From Nemertoderma westbladi (taxonomy: Eukaryota; Xenacoelomorpha; Nemertodermatida; Nemertodermatidae): a DNA stretch of 62,027 bases. The notes under the pieces were generated by a model, which saw only the letters and a program-made list of their open reading frames with translations, made no database searches and was not told where the DNA came from. The stretch is from contig JAUCBJ010007974.1 of assembly GCA_032718475.1 (NCBI GenBank), positions 1 through 62,027 on the forward strand. Reading direction: 5' to 3'. Of the stretch, positions 47,901-56,957 are shown in pieces. Position 1 is the first letter of the stretch. The number at the start of each line of letters is the position of its first letter. The position numbers were made by a program, and so were the translations under genes.

Positions 47901-49296
47901 CTTGGCGTTTGGGAGTAGATCGACTCATCATCTGCATTTGACTAGCAGTTAACTGTTTATTTATGCAGTCTTGTGTCTCTTGCAGATTTTCCAACTCCAG
48001 TAGGGTAGTCTCCTCAGACGCTCTCCGTTCTGCTTCTGCCACTGCCTTTACTGCTGCCACAGCCGCTTTTCTTTCTGCTTCTGCCTCCGCCATTGCCGCT
48101 GCTACTGCCGTTGCCTTTCTGTCTTCTATCCGCCTTTTCTTTACTTGTTCTTCTTGGGCTCTAGCTATGCGGAGACGTTCATCAAATTTAGCTTGGTTTG
48201 CAGCTAACATTTCAATATCAATTGCGTCCAACACATGCTTGGCTCCTTCACTATTAGGGGAAAGTCCAGACAGCTGTCTCCTCAACTCTTCGTCTCCTAG
48301 GAATCGCTGATAGTCGGACAGATAAATGTCAATAGCGTCTCTAGAGGGCGGCTTCTCTGCTGCTGTCCCTTCGCTTTCCACTTGAGAAAGGGTGGCATCG
48401 GTTGGTTCTTCATAGGTTGGTCTCTCAGCCAGCTGGGATTTCCACTGGGCCGTTTCTTGAACTTTGAGACCTACCCGCTGGAACCAAGTCTTGACAGCAA
48501 CTTGCAGCGACGTGTCCTGTCTTCTTTTAGAAGTTTCCTCAAAGGCTGATAGGATTAGTCTAATGCGTAGGGTTCTTTCGCGTACTTGATAAAGCAGCTC
48601 TTCCTGCTCTTGAGGTCCTTGGGGTTGTCGAAACAGTTGTTCTTCTAATCGCTCTAAGGAGCCGAAGAATCCCTGCACATATCCTGCTGCCGACCTCTTC
48701 CAAACAGCTGGATCCATCGTATCTTTAGTCACTCCCATCCTGTGTATGTCTTCCCAAGTAGCTTCGGACAAATCTAACGGGAGTCCGGGTCTGGGAAAGT
48801 TCCATTGTGACTCGACAATAGACATCAATTCTTCCCTGGCGTATCCCGCATAACTATCTTGGGTCGCTCGCTTACTTCTCGCCCAATCGACTTGGTTTTC
48901 CTCCACCGCAATCAATATAGTAGTTAGTACTGCAGCAGGAAGGGTGAGAAGGGGATCCGAATAGACTGTACCCGCCATCTTCACTCCACGTTCGGGGGTC
49001 AGCTCTACAGTATCCGAACTACTGGAGCTATCGGGTCGCTGGGAACGAGTTTCTTGACTAGGATGTTGCTGCTGTTGGACAGCTGCTTCCTGGTTCTGTT
49101 TGACCTGGGCCCGAGTGCCGATGATAGACCTACGGTGTTGGATTAGCCTAGGGTCTGATACTACTACTGGAGGGATGACCTTTCTTTCAGTAGGAGGTGA
49201 GCTGAACCCCTTTCTTAATCGCTCCACACTCCTATCTGTGTCACAGATGGTTGTATCGATTAGACTGTCTGACAGGTTTTGCTGGGTGTCAGACAT
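41944..49296 (-). CDS. BEL/Pao Gag-Pol polyprotein (2450 codons before an in-frame TAG)
   Basis: Starts MSDTQQNLSD at 49296. Residues 1-700 are an unusual extension: acidic and Gln-rich segments, plus an Ala/Glu/Arg-rich coiled coil near 375-460. A Gag region follows (about 730-1000; VGEIVKFNGDEMKWLPF, FSDEIQEICRQLDWL) with zinc knuckles near 1045-1110 (CALCDGTHRLSAC, CYNCLRPGHQRRTC, CAKCGAKHHILLH). Aspartic protease: DSGSTG at Asp1220. RT: VVFDGSA, FASDIEGMFLQV, and catalytic YMDD at 1715-1718. RNase H: VFGDASDMGIG near 1893. Integrase: HHCC finger near 2270-2310 (HSKLYHTG, CIPCRKAF), then GVDLFGP (first Asp near 2342) and RSDKGTNFIG (second Asp near 2405). A TAG at 41946-41944 ends it just ahead of the catalytic Glu. 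Typical BEL/Pao polyproteins are about 1,700-2,000 residues, so this one is long. The frame is otherwise intact. Confidence 0.95.
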   Translation of the reverse strand: MSDTQQNLSDSLIDTTICDTDRSVERLRKGFSSPPTERKVIPPVVVSDPRLIQHRRSIIGTRAQVKQNQEAAVQQQQHPSQETRSQRPDSSSSSDTVELTPERGVKMAGTVYSDPLLTLPAAVLTTILIAVEENQVDWARSKRATQDSYAGYAREELMSIVESQWNFPRPGLPLDLSEATWEDIHRMGVTKDTMDPAVWKRSAAGYVQGFFGSLERLEEQLFRQPQGPQEQEELLYQVRERTLRIRLILSAFEETSKRRQDTSLQVAVKTWFQRVGLKVQETAQWKSQLAERPTYEEPTDATLSQVESEGTAAEKPPSRDAIDIYLSDYQRFLGDEELRRQLSGLSPNSEGAKHVLDAIDIEMLAANQAKFDERLRIARAQEEQVKKRRIEDRKATAVAAAMAEAEAERKAAVAAVKAVAEAERRASEETTLLELENLQETQDCINKQLTASQMQMMSRSTPKRQGYTSSVEGETTDPEGGGNRSRLNRRRKTSHCHKLPDLPPAVRRQLASTDLGSTEPTDQIIKVKRLPTIVDEPEIIRPVVPKTTPVLEIPVLPELNSKFPLHSTTLPVPGRTVHEKIPVLDAEREIKDLSPVVPRQPATMLATPASAVEWVEEGRRGMNLLLGQMQETVHQLKGTVRESRVELQEVQQSIALERDKLVNIQKGIPIPPVTLCQPVRSEVLHAQGVEPTRIYTASEVETPIANPIKGDYKPVVNDIPYRPDNDPRNLYTDNSILNNTMAQESFTRQMARTEARQAVKVGEIVKFNGDEMKWLPFNEYYKDSIQNSVLSNGEKLRFLIKCLEGPPKLMALKFIGHPDGLRQVWETLNIRYGNKDNIAKYLYAKLVAPRNFLSSGIIEFSDEIQEICRQLDWLGKSHEYQSSMVIGAVVSTLPKGGVCTRLDKKVLYMNEQQRRGPTMADLMSFLDGEVKLQLIKQSREKTSENKVSEKPVSRRRVTPVCYTDDGESQASQEEDSGKDTDRFYYVNKTSKDVSKYKDRTNDRREQVAKTPPQSPNRMHGRKTEERTRVHQVTQGKVSNIKPNCALCDGTHRLSACAEFLKKSLVDRREVMWDKRLCYNCLRPGHQRRTCYSDVKCAKCGAKHHILLHSEFERNNPSQVSEPELHVQFSDVNDTDQESEMEGFYTDEFSDANESCYLINTAVYRALTYEKDTDNEFPPTTFARQPSWKAPTSNVGIREFPVVQVRVHGPTKSYIVNALLDSGSTGTFIDQELAEDIFAGQPKFQTKLNMSGIMQVWKSTLTADYYVGALSTPQDKLGAQSIRSVKMVAINNFATTQVEPYNWDEDESIQQLKIPRFQTDYPGVQILIGQNAHEVLETLEKRPAQPQPLQTYAVRTRVGWYFTGPSRRTLKERLPPERIYQVNDWEVESSEVDELTEGTPYSSDKDDIYQLFDEENTINLLTENKTWKNQVNLCQLIRPSGPIDYNDELNDEIERYNARTRDELAVRFFTQELVEPNSYDKALSIEEERAKQIQETTTRFLKDQGRYEIGLPFRKREPRFVNNRPLAEKRITQLHRRLTANASAKEMYQTQLKKFITKGYAERVPEGTPITERTYYLTHHYVPKPGKPHEVRVVFDGSALYMGQSLNSELLPGPNLLQSLLGILLRLRQYPIAFASDIEGMFLQVKALDRDRDSLRFLWWPEGDLNQKPVEYWMTIQAFGIISSPSNACSVVRTTANDNRDAFSKEVIDNIKRDIYMDDNLKSLPSVEEAIDVAKGTVECLKRGGFRLTKFTSNSREFLEAIPVEDRGTKDLDLIKDDLPETKMLGLKWDTERDILFFQLKQRDNPVRTKRICLSILSSYFDPLGFISPVILIARSLVQQMWLENHSWDDPLKGELLKKWMKWEDSLPAIESFVISRAYFGHVLPTYSYQLHVFGDASDMGIGIVAYLRVETPDRIKVALVTSKALINNKLKVPRAELKAALYATAIGRNVTEQIDYPLEKTVYWTDALLVLEYITNEVCQFSVFVTNRVAIILSRTKIDQWRHCPGTINPADIASRGATPQELIDTPDWLGGPDFLSKEEDEWPPHLTTAEIRQAKGVEKVKPKTRASKSKLFKPTIDLSVLHTSGNDASDPQSLATNKSVVEIKDRDWKSGIPDVSQGISPLLQRAMHHYSSWNRLCKAVTYLRRCFHHHYSRTKTISDTAPLTSAQVHVIKNLPKYKTSDRFLKEKISYQEHEETNKQILRLLQCYEDSDKYFLLLRNPQMRLRDRFSSTMIDGLIRVGGRLTNAPLSFDTKFPILIRNLEVQIKMIVDVHSKLYHTGRERVLSEIRTRYYFYKPRRALNQVLRNCIPCRKAFSRPLTQREAELPRERVSFYEPPFTNTGVDLFGPIEVYRARTIVKRWCVIFVCMTCRAIHLDMVNDLSTNSFVLSLRRQIARFGTSNTMRSDKGTNFIGANNEIQAYVKDWNQRQVDDQLRITASSWTFNAADAPW

Positions 49297-50492
49297 GTTT
49301 AGCTATACAGTTGAATGCTTACTGCTATAGTTACAGTTAAAGCAAGTCTAGTAATTCAGTATGACCGTTGGCCTAGTACCGGTAATTAATTACAATATAT
49401 TAGAATGCCGGTATACACTTATAGTATATATAAGTATTGTAAACTAGGTTTGTCACAAAGTACCGGTATATAATTTTAAGACAAATATACATAAATATAT
49501 AATAGGCCTATCGTGAATACCGGTATACAGCCTACACTTATAGTATATACGGTATATCAATTATTTAAATAATTGAATTTCTGAATTTTAAAGGTTACTT
49601 AGTTACTTTAATTTACTTTATTACCGTTATTTAAGCAGTAGTCCAACTGATATTGAGACCTAGTTGTTGTATGGCAGACCTACTATTTATAAATCGTTTG
49701 AGTTGATTTATAATATATATATATACCCGTTTAAAATGGGTTTTGTCAATATTTGAAATAAATGTTATTATTTCTGGGGGGAGTCACTACACAGAAGCTG
49801 TGCGCTCTCAGTGAAGTGCTACTCGTTGGACACTAAAACAGATAATTCTAATTTACCTAAGTTACTTAATACTACAAATTACGTACGATACGGGTGAGAT
49901 TAATTCTCTAATTAAAACACAACAAAATATTACGTATGAAATTTTAGGGTAATTTTACAGGGAAACTACAAACCAGTCTAACAAAGGGTTAGAACTTCTG
50001 GTTATTACAACAGACAGGATACTACGGTATTTGAGAATAATAAGTAGTAGTAAATATATGCGCTGTCCAGATAGTAAAATACCACCGTCTGACGACCTAT
50101 AGCCGTATCGCTATAGGTACTACGTTATGTATCACGGAGTGTTCCTACCTAGAAGTTAATTACCGCGGACTACCAGATCCAACGTGCCTATTAACCACTT
50201 TACAACACAATATACTGCCTACACACTAATTACTTTCGGAAAGCACTGTACACCAAACCCTAAATTAGGTACAAGTACTTATTAAAAACAGATAACTAGC
50301 AGTTAAATATACTTGAACAGTTAAAAGAACCACGGCATCTGCTGGAGTGACCGGAGCACAAAGTCACCAGTCTTTACCTACGCCAAGCAGCCCGTGTAGT
50401 ACCGGGGTTAATTTAACTATAACGGTATGTGTAACAAGCACAATTTCTGTAGGAATAAACTTGGGGACATGAATGTTGCGAATAATCGCATA

Positions 50493-51070
50493 AACTCTGA
50501 ATAATAAATATTACGCTACCCGTACAGAATACTCAAACAAAATACAAACCAAATGCTGGCAGACTACCATCAAGCCTAAATAAACTACAGTATGTGCAGA
50601 TTCCGAAATGGTTAGTTAGTATGCATTCTAACACGGTAGTACGACTTATTCTTTAGGAGGGGATTGACCTTACAGCTCTGGCTGCCCCAACTTACTAACT
50701 GGCACTTTATCAGACAAACTCTACACACGCAGCAATCTCTTCAGACCTAATAACAGCTAGACAACAATCCAGCCTACAAAATATCTGAGTAATAACTATT
50801 ACGGTACCTGAACAGACCACACAAACAAACACAGGCCAAAACGCTGGCAGACTACTGTCAAGCCTAAATAAACTACAGTATATGCAGATTCCAAAATGGT
50901 TAGTTAGTATGCGTTCTAACACGGTAGTACGACTTATTCTTTAGGAGGGGATTGACCTTACAGCTCTGGCTGCCCCAACTTACTAACTGGCACTTTATCG
51001 GACAGACTCTACACACGCCGCAATCTCTCCAGACCCAACAACAGTCCGACAATAGTCCGGCCTACAATTA
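50493..51070. repeat. 288-bp tandem duplication in the leader
   Basis: GCTGGCAGACTAC occurs at 50555 and 50843. The following blocks (AAGCCTAAATAAACTACAGT, TCTAACACGGTAGTACGAC, TTATTCTTTAGGAGGGGATT, AACTTACTAACTGGCACTTT) are nearly identical in both copies, about 93-95% by eye. Confidence 0.9.
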
Positions 51071-51261
51071 TCTGAACAATCTGAGCAGACTTACACGTCT
51101 TCAGCTCAATATTAACTTACTAGGAAATAAAACTGACAGAAATAGACCTAAGCAAAATCCCAATAAAAACCAGGCGTCCCCGATTTAATATCGAGACCTA
51201 CCGGTATATAATTATCAAAATCGAATAATACTAATGTACTTATACTGGAAGTACCGGTTAG

Positions 51262-51415
51262 GACAATTGGGCCTACAGACCTACAGCAGTACCGGTTCAG
51301 GCAGTTAGGCCTATGGACCTACAGCAGTACCGATTCTGGCAGTTGGGCCTACGGACCTACAGCAGTACCGATTCTGGCAGTTGGGCCTACGGACCTACAG
51401 CAGTACCGGTTCAGG
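51262..51415. repeat. Four 38-bp tandem repeats in the leader
   Basis: CTACAGCAGTACCG occurs at 51281, 51319, 51357 and 51395, an exact 38-bp period, with the unit TTGGGCCTACGGACCTACAG followed by CAGTACCGATTCTGGCAG. They are adjacent to the 5' LTR. Confidence 0.9.
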
Positions 51416-51478
51416 TTTACCGGTCGACCGGTACTTTCAACTTTATTGCTTACTGCAATAAAGAAAAATAACTGTTAT

Positions 51479-52664
51479 TGTACGCGCTTTTGAAGACCTT
51501 TAGCAGTTTAACCTGCCAAAATTTATATGTCTTTTGGTTTATAAATAGACTTTAGCATATGACAAGTATTTAATACCAATAAACACAACATTAGCCGAAG
51601 CCAGCCTAGTGCGCGTCCATTCACCCGCTGGATATACCCAGGAGACTGGATTCGGAGGGCTTAGATTGTTATTGCAGTGTAAGCTTACTGTATTATTCGA
51701 TTGATCGTTAATAAATAATTTCTGACCAATATTATTCACTTTCGGGAAATATTAACAGTTCCTTTAGGACGTGGCGCTCTATCTAGGTAAACAGAGATAT
51801 GACTTATACTAAACACAACGGTAAGTCGGTAAGGCTTATGATTCACGTATGAGGCGCATTCTTTAGGAAATGCTTAGTTATCAGCCACAATCATGCACAC
51901 TACCGGTACCGCACAATACTGTACACTAATCTGCCGACTGTCAATGAATTTTATCATACATAAAGAGAACAGCAATTGACTCATGTAGTGCTTATCAAAT
52001 AGCATTAAATTCACTACAAACCACGATAATATAAGTCGCAATCGCTATATGTAACCTGTCTCTCTAACCTGTAGTGTATCAAGAAAATTGGGAAATTTGG
52101 GTTATTTATCGATGTTCTCCAAGTAATAATATTCAACCAACTGATACAAATAATGACAACAGCAAATAGCAGTATAATAATGTATGTTGAACCGATAATG
52201 TAAGACTAAACTGATTGGGTTGTTAAGATAACAGTTATACGTTCTATAATCTAAGCCTACTAATGTTTCTTCTAAAGTCTGAAACGAATTGACACTAGAG
52301 CCGGTGTTCTTGGCCTAGATAGAAACAACAAAACTATAACACAGAAAACTATAAGACTGAACACGCCTAGCACGATCTGTAGAATATCTCCACATCGACA
52401 GTAAAAATCGCCCTGATTGGCTGTTAAGCTAAACAAAGAACCATGTGTCCAACGGCCGTTTCCATGCCAGCAACCAGCTGTTAGATGTCGTAATCTGAAT
52501 CATCAAGGCTACACTGTGCTAGAGTATTTGACGCATTGCGGGTTTTGTGCCTTGCCATGTCCGTCAAAGCACACATATAGAAGAATGACTTTTATGTCCG
52601 TTAAAACACCTACAACGGTACTTTGCGGGCAAGGGGACTGATTATATCCGCAAAAGCTTTTACA
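51479..52664 (-). repeat. 5' LTR of the 15.9-kb element
   Basis: 1186 bp, the same length as the LTR at 36806-37991 and differing at about six positions. On the plus strand it begins TGTACGCGCTTTTGAAGACC after GTTAT and ends CAAAAGCTTTTACA directly before the ATTAC duplication and resumed satellite. Confidence 0.93.
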
Positions 52665-52669
52665 ATTAC
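52665..52669. repeat. Target-site duplication, right copy (ATTAC)
   Basis: Matches 36801-36805. The following bases (ATTCTAAATAAAT) continue the satellite consensus, so the two array blocks were contiguous before insertion. Confidence 0.9.
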
Positions 52670-55600
52670 ATTCTAAATAAATTTGTACATAGACCCACCT
52701 ACCGCCAAAACGCCACTCACTTATTCCACCAAAGATAAATGTGTGTTCCACCACACATGACATTCTAAAGAAATGTGTACATAGACCCACCTACCGCCAA
52801 AAGGCCACCCACTTATTCCACCGAATATAAATGTGTACATAGAACCACCTACCGCCAAAAGGCCACCCACTTATTCCACCAAAGATAAATGTGTGTTCCA
52901 CCACACATGACATTCTAAAGAAATGTGTACATAGACCCACACACCGCCAAAAGGCCACCAACTTATTCCACCAAAGATAAATGTGTGTTCCACCATACAT
53001 TACATTCTAAAGAAATGGGTACATAGACCCACCTACCGCCAAAAGGCCACCCACTTATTCCACCAAAGATAAATGTGTGTTCCACCATACATTACATTCT
53101 AAAGAAATGTGTACATAGATCCACCTACCGCCAAAAGGCCATCCACTTGTATTCAAACAAAGTTAAATGTGCGTTCCACCACACATGACATTCTAAAGAA
53201 ATGTGTACATAGACCCACCTACCGCCAAAAGGCCACCCACTTAATCCACCGAATATAAATGTGTACATAGATCCACCTACCGCCAAAAGGCCATCCACTT
53301 GTATTCCACCAAAGATAAATTTGCGTTCCACCACACATGACATTCTAAAGAAATGTGTACATAGATCCACCTACCGCCAAAAGGCCACCCACTTATTCCA
53401 CCAATGATAAATGTGTGTTCCACCACACATGACATTCTAAAGAAATGTGTACATAGACCCACCTACCACCAAAAGGCCACCCACTTAATCCACCGAATAT
53501 AAATGTGTACATAGATCCACCTACCGCCAAAAGGCCATCCACTTGTATTCCACCAATGATAAATTTGCGTTCCACCACACATGACATTCTAAAGAAATGT
53601 GTACATAGAACCGCCTACCACCAAAAGGCCACCCACTTGCACTTATTCCACCGAATATAAATGTGTACATAGATCCACCTACCGCCAAAAAGGCCATCCA
53701 CTTGTATTCCACCAAAGATAAATTTGCGTTCCACCACACATGACATTCTAAAGAAATGTGTACTTAGACCCACCTACCGCCAAAAGGCCACCCACTTATT
53801 CCACCAAAGATAAATGTGTGTTCCACCGTACATTACATTCTAAAGAAATGTGTACATAGACCCACCTACCGCCAAAAGGCCACCCACTTATTCCACCAAA
53901 GATAAATGTGTGTTCTACCACACATGACATTCTAAAGAAATGTGTACATAGACCCACCTACCGCCAAAAGACCACCCACTTATTCCACCGAATATAAATG
54001 TGTACATAGACCCACCTACCGCCAAAAGGCCACCCACTTATTCCACCAAAGATAAATGTGTGTTCCACCACACATGACATTCTAAAGAAATGTGTACATA
54101 GACCCACCTACCGCCAAAAGGCCACCCACTTATTCCACCAAAGATAAATGTGTGTTTCACCATACATTACATTCCAAATAAATGTGTACATAGACCCACC
54201 TACCGCCAAAAGGCCACCCACTTATTCCACCAAAGATAAATGTGTGTTCCACCACACATGACATTCTAAAGAAATGTGTACATAGACCCACCTACCGCCA
54301 AAAGGCCACCCACTTATTCCACCGAATATAAATGTGTACATAGAACCACCTACCGCCAAAAGGCCACCCACTTATTCCACCAAAGATAAATGTGTGTTCC
54401 ACCACACATGACATTCTAAAGAAATGTGTACATAGACCCACCTACCGCCAAAAGGCCACCCACTTATTCCACCAAAGATAAATGTGTGTTCCACCATACA
54501 TTACATTCTAAAGAAATGTGTACATAGATCCACCTACCGCCAAAAGGCCATCCACTTGTATTCAACCAAAGATAAATGTGCGTTCCACCACACATGACAT
54601 TCTAAAGAAATGTGTACATAGACCCACCTACCGCCAAAAGGCCACCCACTTATTCCACCGAATATAAATGTGTACATAGACCCACCTACCGCCAAAAGGC
54701 CACCCACTTATTCCACCGAATATAAATGTGTACATAGACCCACCTACCGCCAAAAGGCCACCCACTTATTCCACCAAAGATAAATGTGTGTTCCACCATA
54801 CATTACATTTTAAAGAAATGTGTACATAGACCCACCTACCGCCAAAAGGCCACCCACTTATTCCACCGAATATAAATGTGTACATTGACCCACCTACCGC
54901 CAAAAGGCCACCCACTTATTCCACCAAAGATAAATGTGTGTTCCACTACACATTACATTCTAAAGAAATGTGTACATAGACCCACCTACCGCCAAAAGGC
55001 CACCCCCTTATTTCACCAAAGATAAATGTGTGTTCCACCACACATTACATTCTAAAGAAATGTCTACATAGACCCACCTACCGCCAAAAGGCCACCCACT
55101 TATTCCACCAAAGATAAATGTTTGTTCCACCACATGACATTCTAAAGAAATGTGTACATAGACCCACCTACCGCCAAAAGGCCACCGACTTATTCCACCG
55201 AATATAAATGTGTACATAGACCCACCTACCGCCAAAAGGCCACCCACTTATTCCACCAAAGATAAATGTGTGTTCCACCACATGACATTCTAAAGAAATG
55301 TGTAAATAGACCCACCTACCGCCAAAAGGCCACCCACTTATTCCACCAAAGATAAATGTGTGTTCCACCACACATGACATTCTAAAGAAATGTGTACATA
55401 GACCCACCTACCGCCAAAAGGCCACCCACTTATTCCACCGAATATAAATGTGTACATAGATCCACCTACCGCCAAAAGGCCATCCACTTGTATTCCACCA
55501 AAGATAAATGTGTGTTCCACCACATGATATTCTAAAGAAATGTGTACATAGACCCACCTACCGCCAAAAGGCCACCCACTTTTTCCACCGAATATAAATG

Positions 55601-56957
55601 TGTACATAGATCCACCTACCGCCAAAAGGCCACCCACTTATTTCACCGAATTTAAATGTGTACATAGACCCACCTACCGCCAAAAGGCCACCCACTTATT
55701 CCACCAAAGATAAATGTGTGTTCCACCACACATTACATTCTAAATAAATGTGTACATAGACCCACCTACCGCCAAAAGGCCACCCACTTATTCCACCAAA
55801 GATAAATGTGTGTTCCACCACACATTACATTCTAAAGAAATGTGTACATAGACCCACCTACCGCCAAAAGGCCACCCACTTATTCCACCAAAGATAAATG
55901 TGTGTTCCACCACATGACATTCTAAAGAAATGTGTACATAGACCCACCTACCGCCAAAAGGCCACCCACTTATTCCACCAAAGATAAATGTGTGTTCCAC
56001 CCCATGACATTCTAAAGAAATGTGTACATAGACCCACCTACCGCCAAAAGGCCACCCACTTATTCCACCAAAGATAAATGTGTGTTCCACCACATGACAT
56101 TCTAAAGAAATGTATACATAGACCCACCTACCGCCAAAAGGCCACCCACTTATTCCACCAAAGATAAATGTGTGTTCCACCACACATTACATCCTAAAGA
56201 AATGTGTACATAGACCCACCTACCGCCAAAATGCCACCCACTTATTCCACCAAAGATATATGTGTGTTCCACCACATGACATTCTAAAGAAATGTGTACA
56301 TAGACCCACCTACCGCCAAAAGGCCACCCACTTATTCCACCAAAGATAAATGTGTGTTCCACCACATGCCATTCTAAAGAAATGTGTACATAGACCCACC
56401 TACCGCCAAAAGGCCACCCACTTATTCCACCAAAGATAAATGTGTGTTCCACCACACATTACATTCTAAAGAAATGTGTACATAGACCCACCTACCACCA
56501 AAAGGCCACCCACTTATTCCACCAAAGATAAATGTGTACATAGATCCACCTACCGCCAAAAGGCCACCCACTTATTCAACCAAAGATAAATGTGTGTTCC
56601 ACCACATGACATTCTAAAGAAATATGTACATAGACCCACCTACCGCCAAAAGGCCACCCACTTATTCCACCAAAGATAAATGTGTGTTCCACCACACATT
56701 ACATTCTAAAGAAATGTGTACATAGACCCACCTACCGCCAAAAGGCCACCCACTTATTCCACCAAAGATAAATGTGTGTTCCACCACACATTACATTCTA
56801 AAGAAATGTGTACATAGACCCACCTACCGCCAAAAGGCCACCCACTTATTCCACCAAAGATAAATGTGTACATAGATCCACCTACCGCCAAAAGGCCACC
56901 CACTTATTCAACCAAAGATAAATGTGTGTTCCACCACATGACATTCTAAAGAAATGT
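52670..56957. repeat. Satellite array, right block
   Basis: Continuation of the array at 28868-36805, with the same 92/94-bp and 58-bp units. Near its right end the units become mostly long, with frequent CACATGACATTC lacking two bases. Variant units in 52700-54400 reproduce the order of those at about 34300-36450, revealing the long-range period. It ends abruptly after AAGAAATGTGCG. Confidence 0.97.

Larger units (their letters stand above)
49297..51478 (-). promoter_or_regulatory. Long 5' leader of the retroelement
   Basis: The 2.2 kb between the 5' LTR and the Gag start has no long frame. It holds a 288-bp tandem duplication (50493-51070), four 38-bp repeats (51262-51415), and near its Gag end repeated ACACTTATAGTATATA and ACCGGTATA motifs (49408-49438 and 49519-49558). 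Such a long structured leader could contain packaging or translation signals. The bases next to the LTR do not match a primer-binding site I recognise. Confidence 0.6.
36806..52664 (-). mobile_element. Complete 15.9-kb BEL/Pao LTR retrotransposon inserted in the satellite
   Basis: Bounded by two 1186-bp LTRs (36806-37991 and 51479-52664) in the same orientation, with TG...CA ends and ATTAC duplications on both sides. Removing it rejoins the satellite unit exactly. In sense order on the minus strand it has the 5' LTR, a 2.2-kb leader with tandem repeats, a Gag-Pol frame (49296-41269 with one internal TAG), a 1.6-kb non-coding gap, a broken third ORF (39662-38070), a conserved purine-rich patch, and the 3' LTR. 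The Pol order protease-RT-RNase H-integrase and the integrase C-terminal region identify BEL/Pao. It is far larger than the usual 5-10 kb for that group. No primer-binding site was recognised next to the 5' LTR. Confidence 0.92.

Noticed and set aside
51479-52664. Independent solo LTR
   Set aside because: Its outer flank shares the ATTAC duplication with the left LTR and the inner flank does not, so the two LTRs bound one element.
28868-56957. CRISPR-like array
   Set aside because: Units are contiguous without unique spacers, and the genome is clearly animal.
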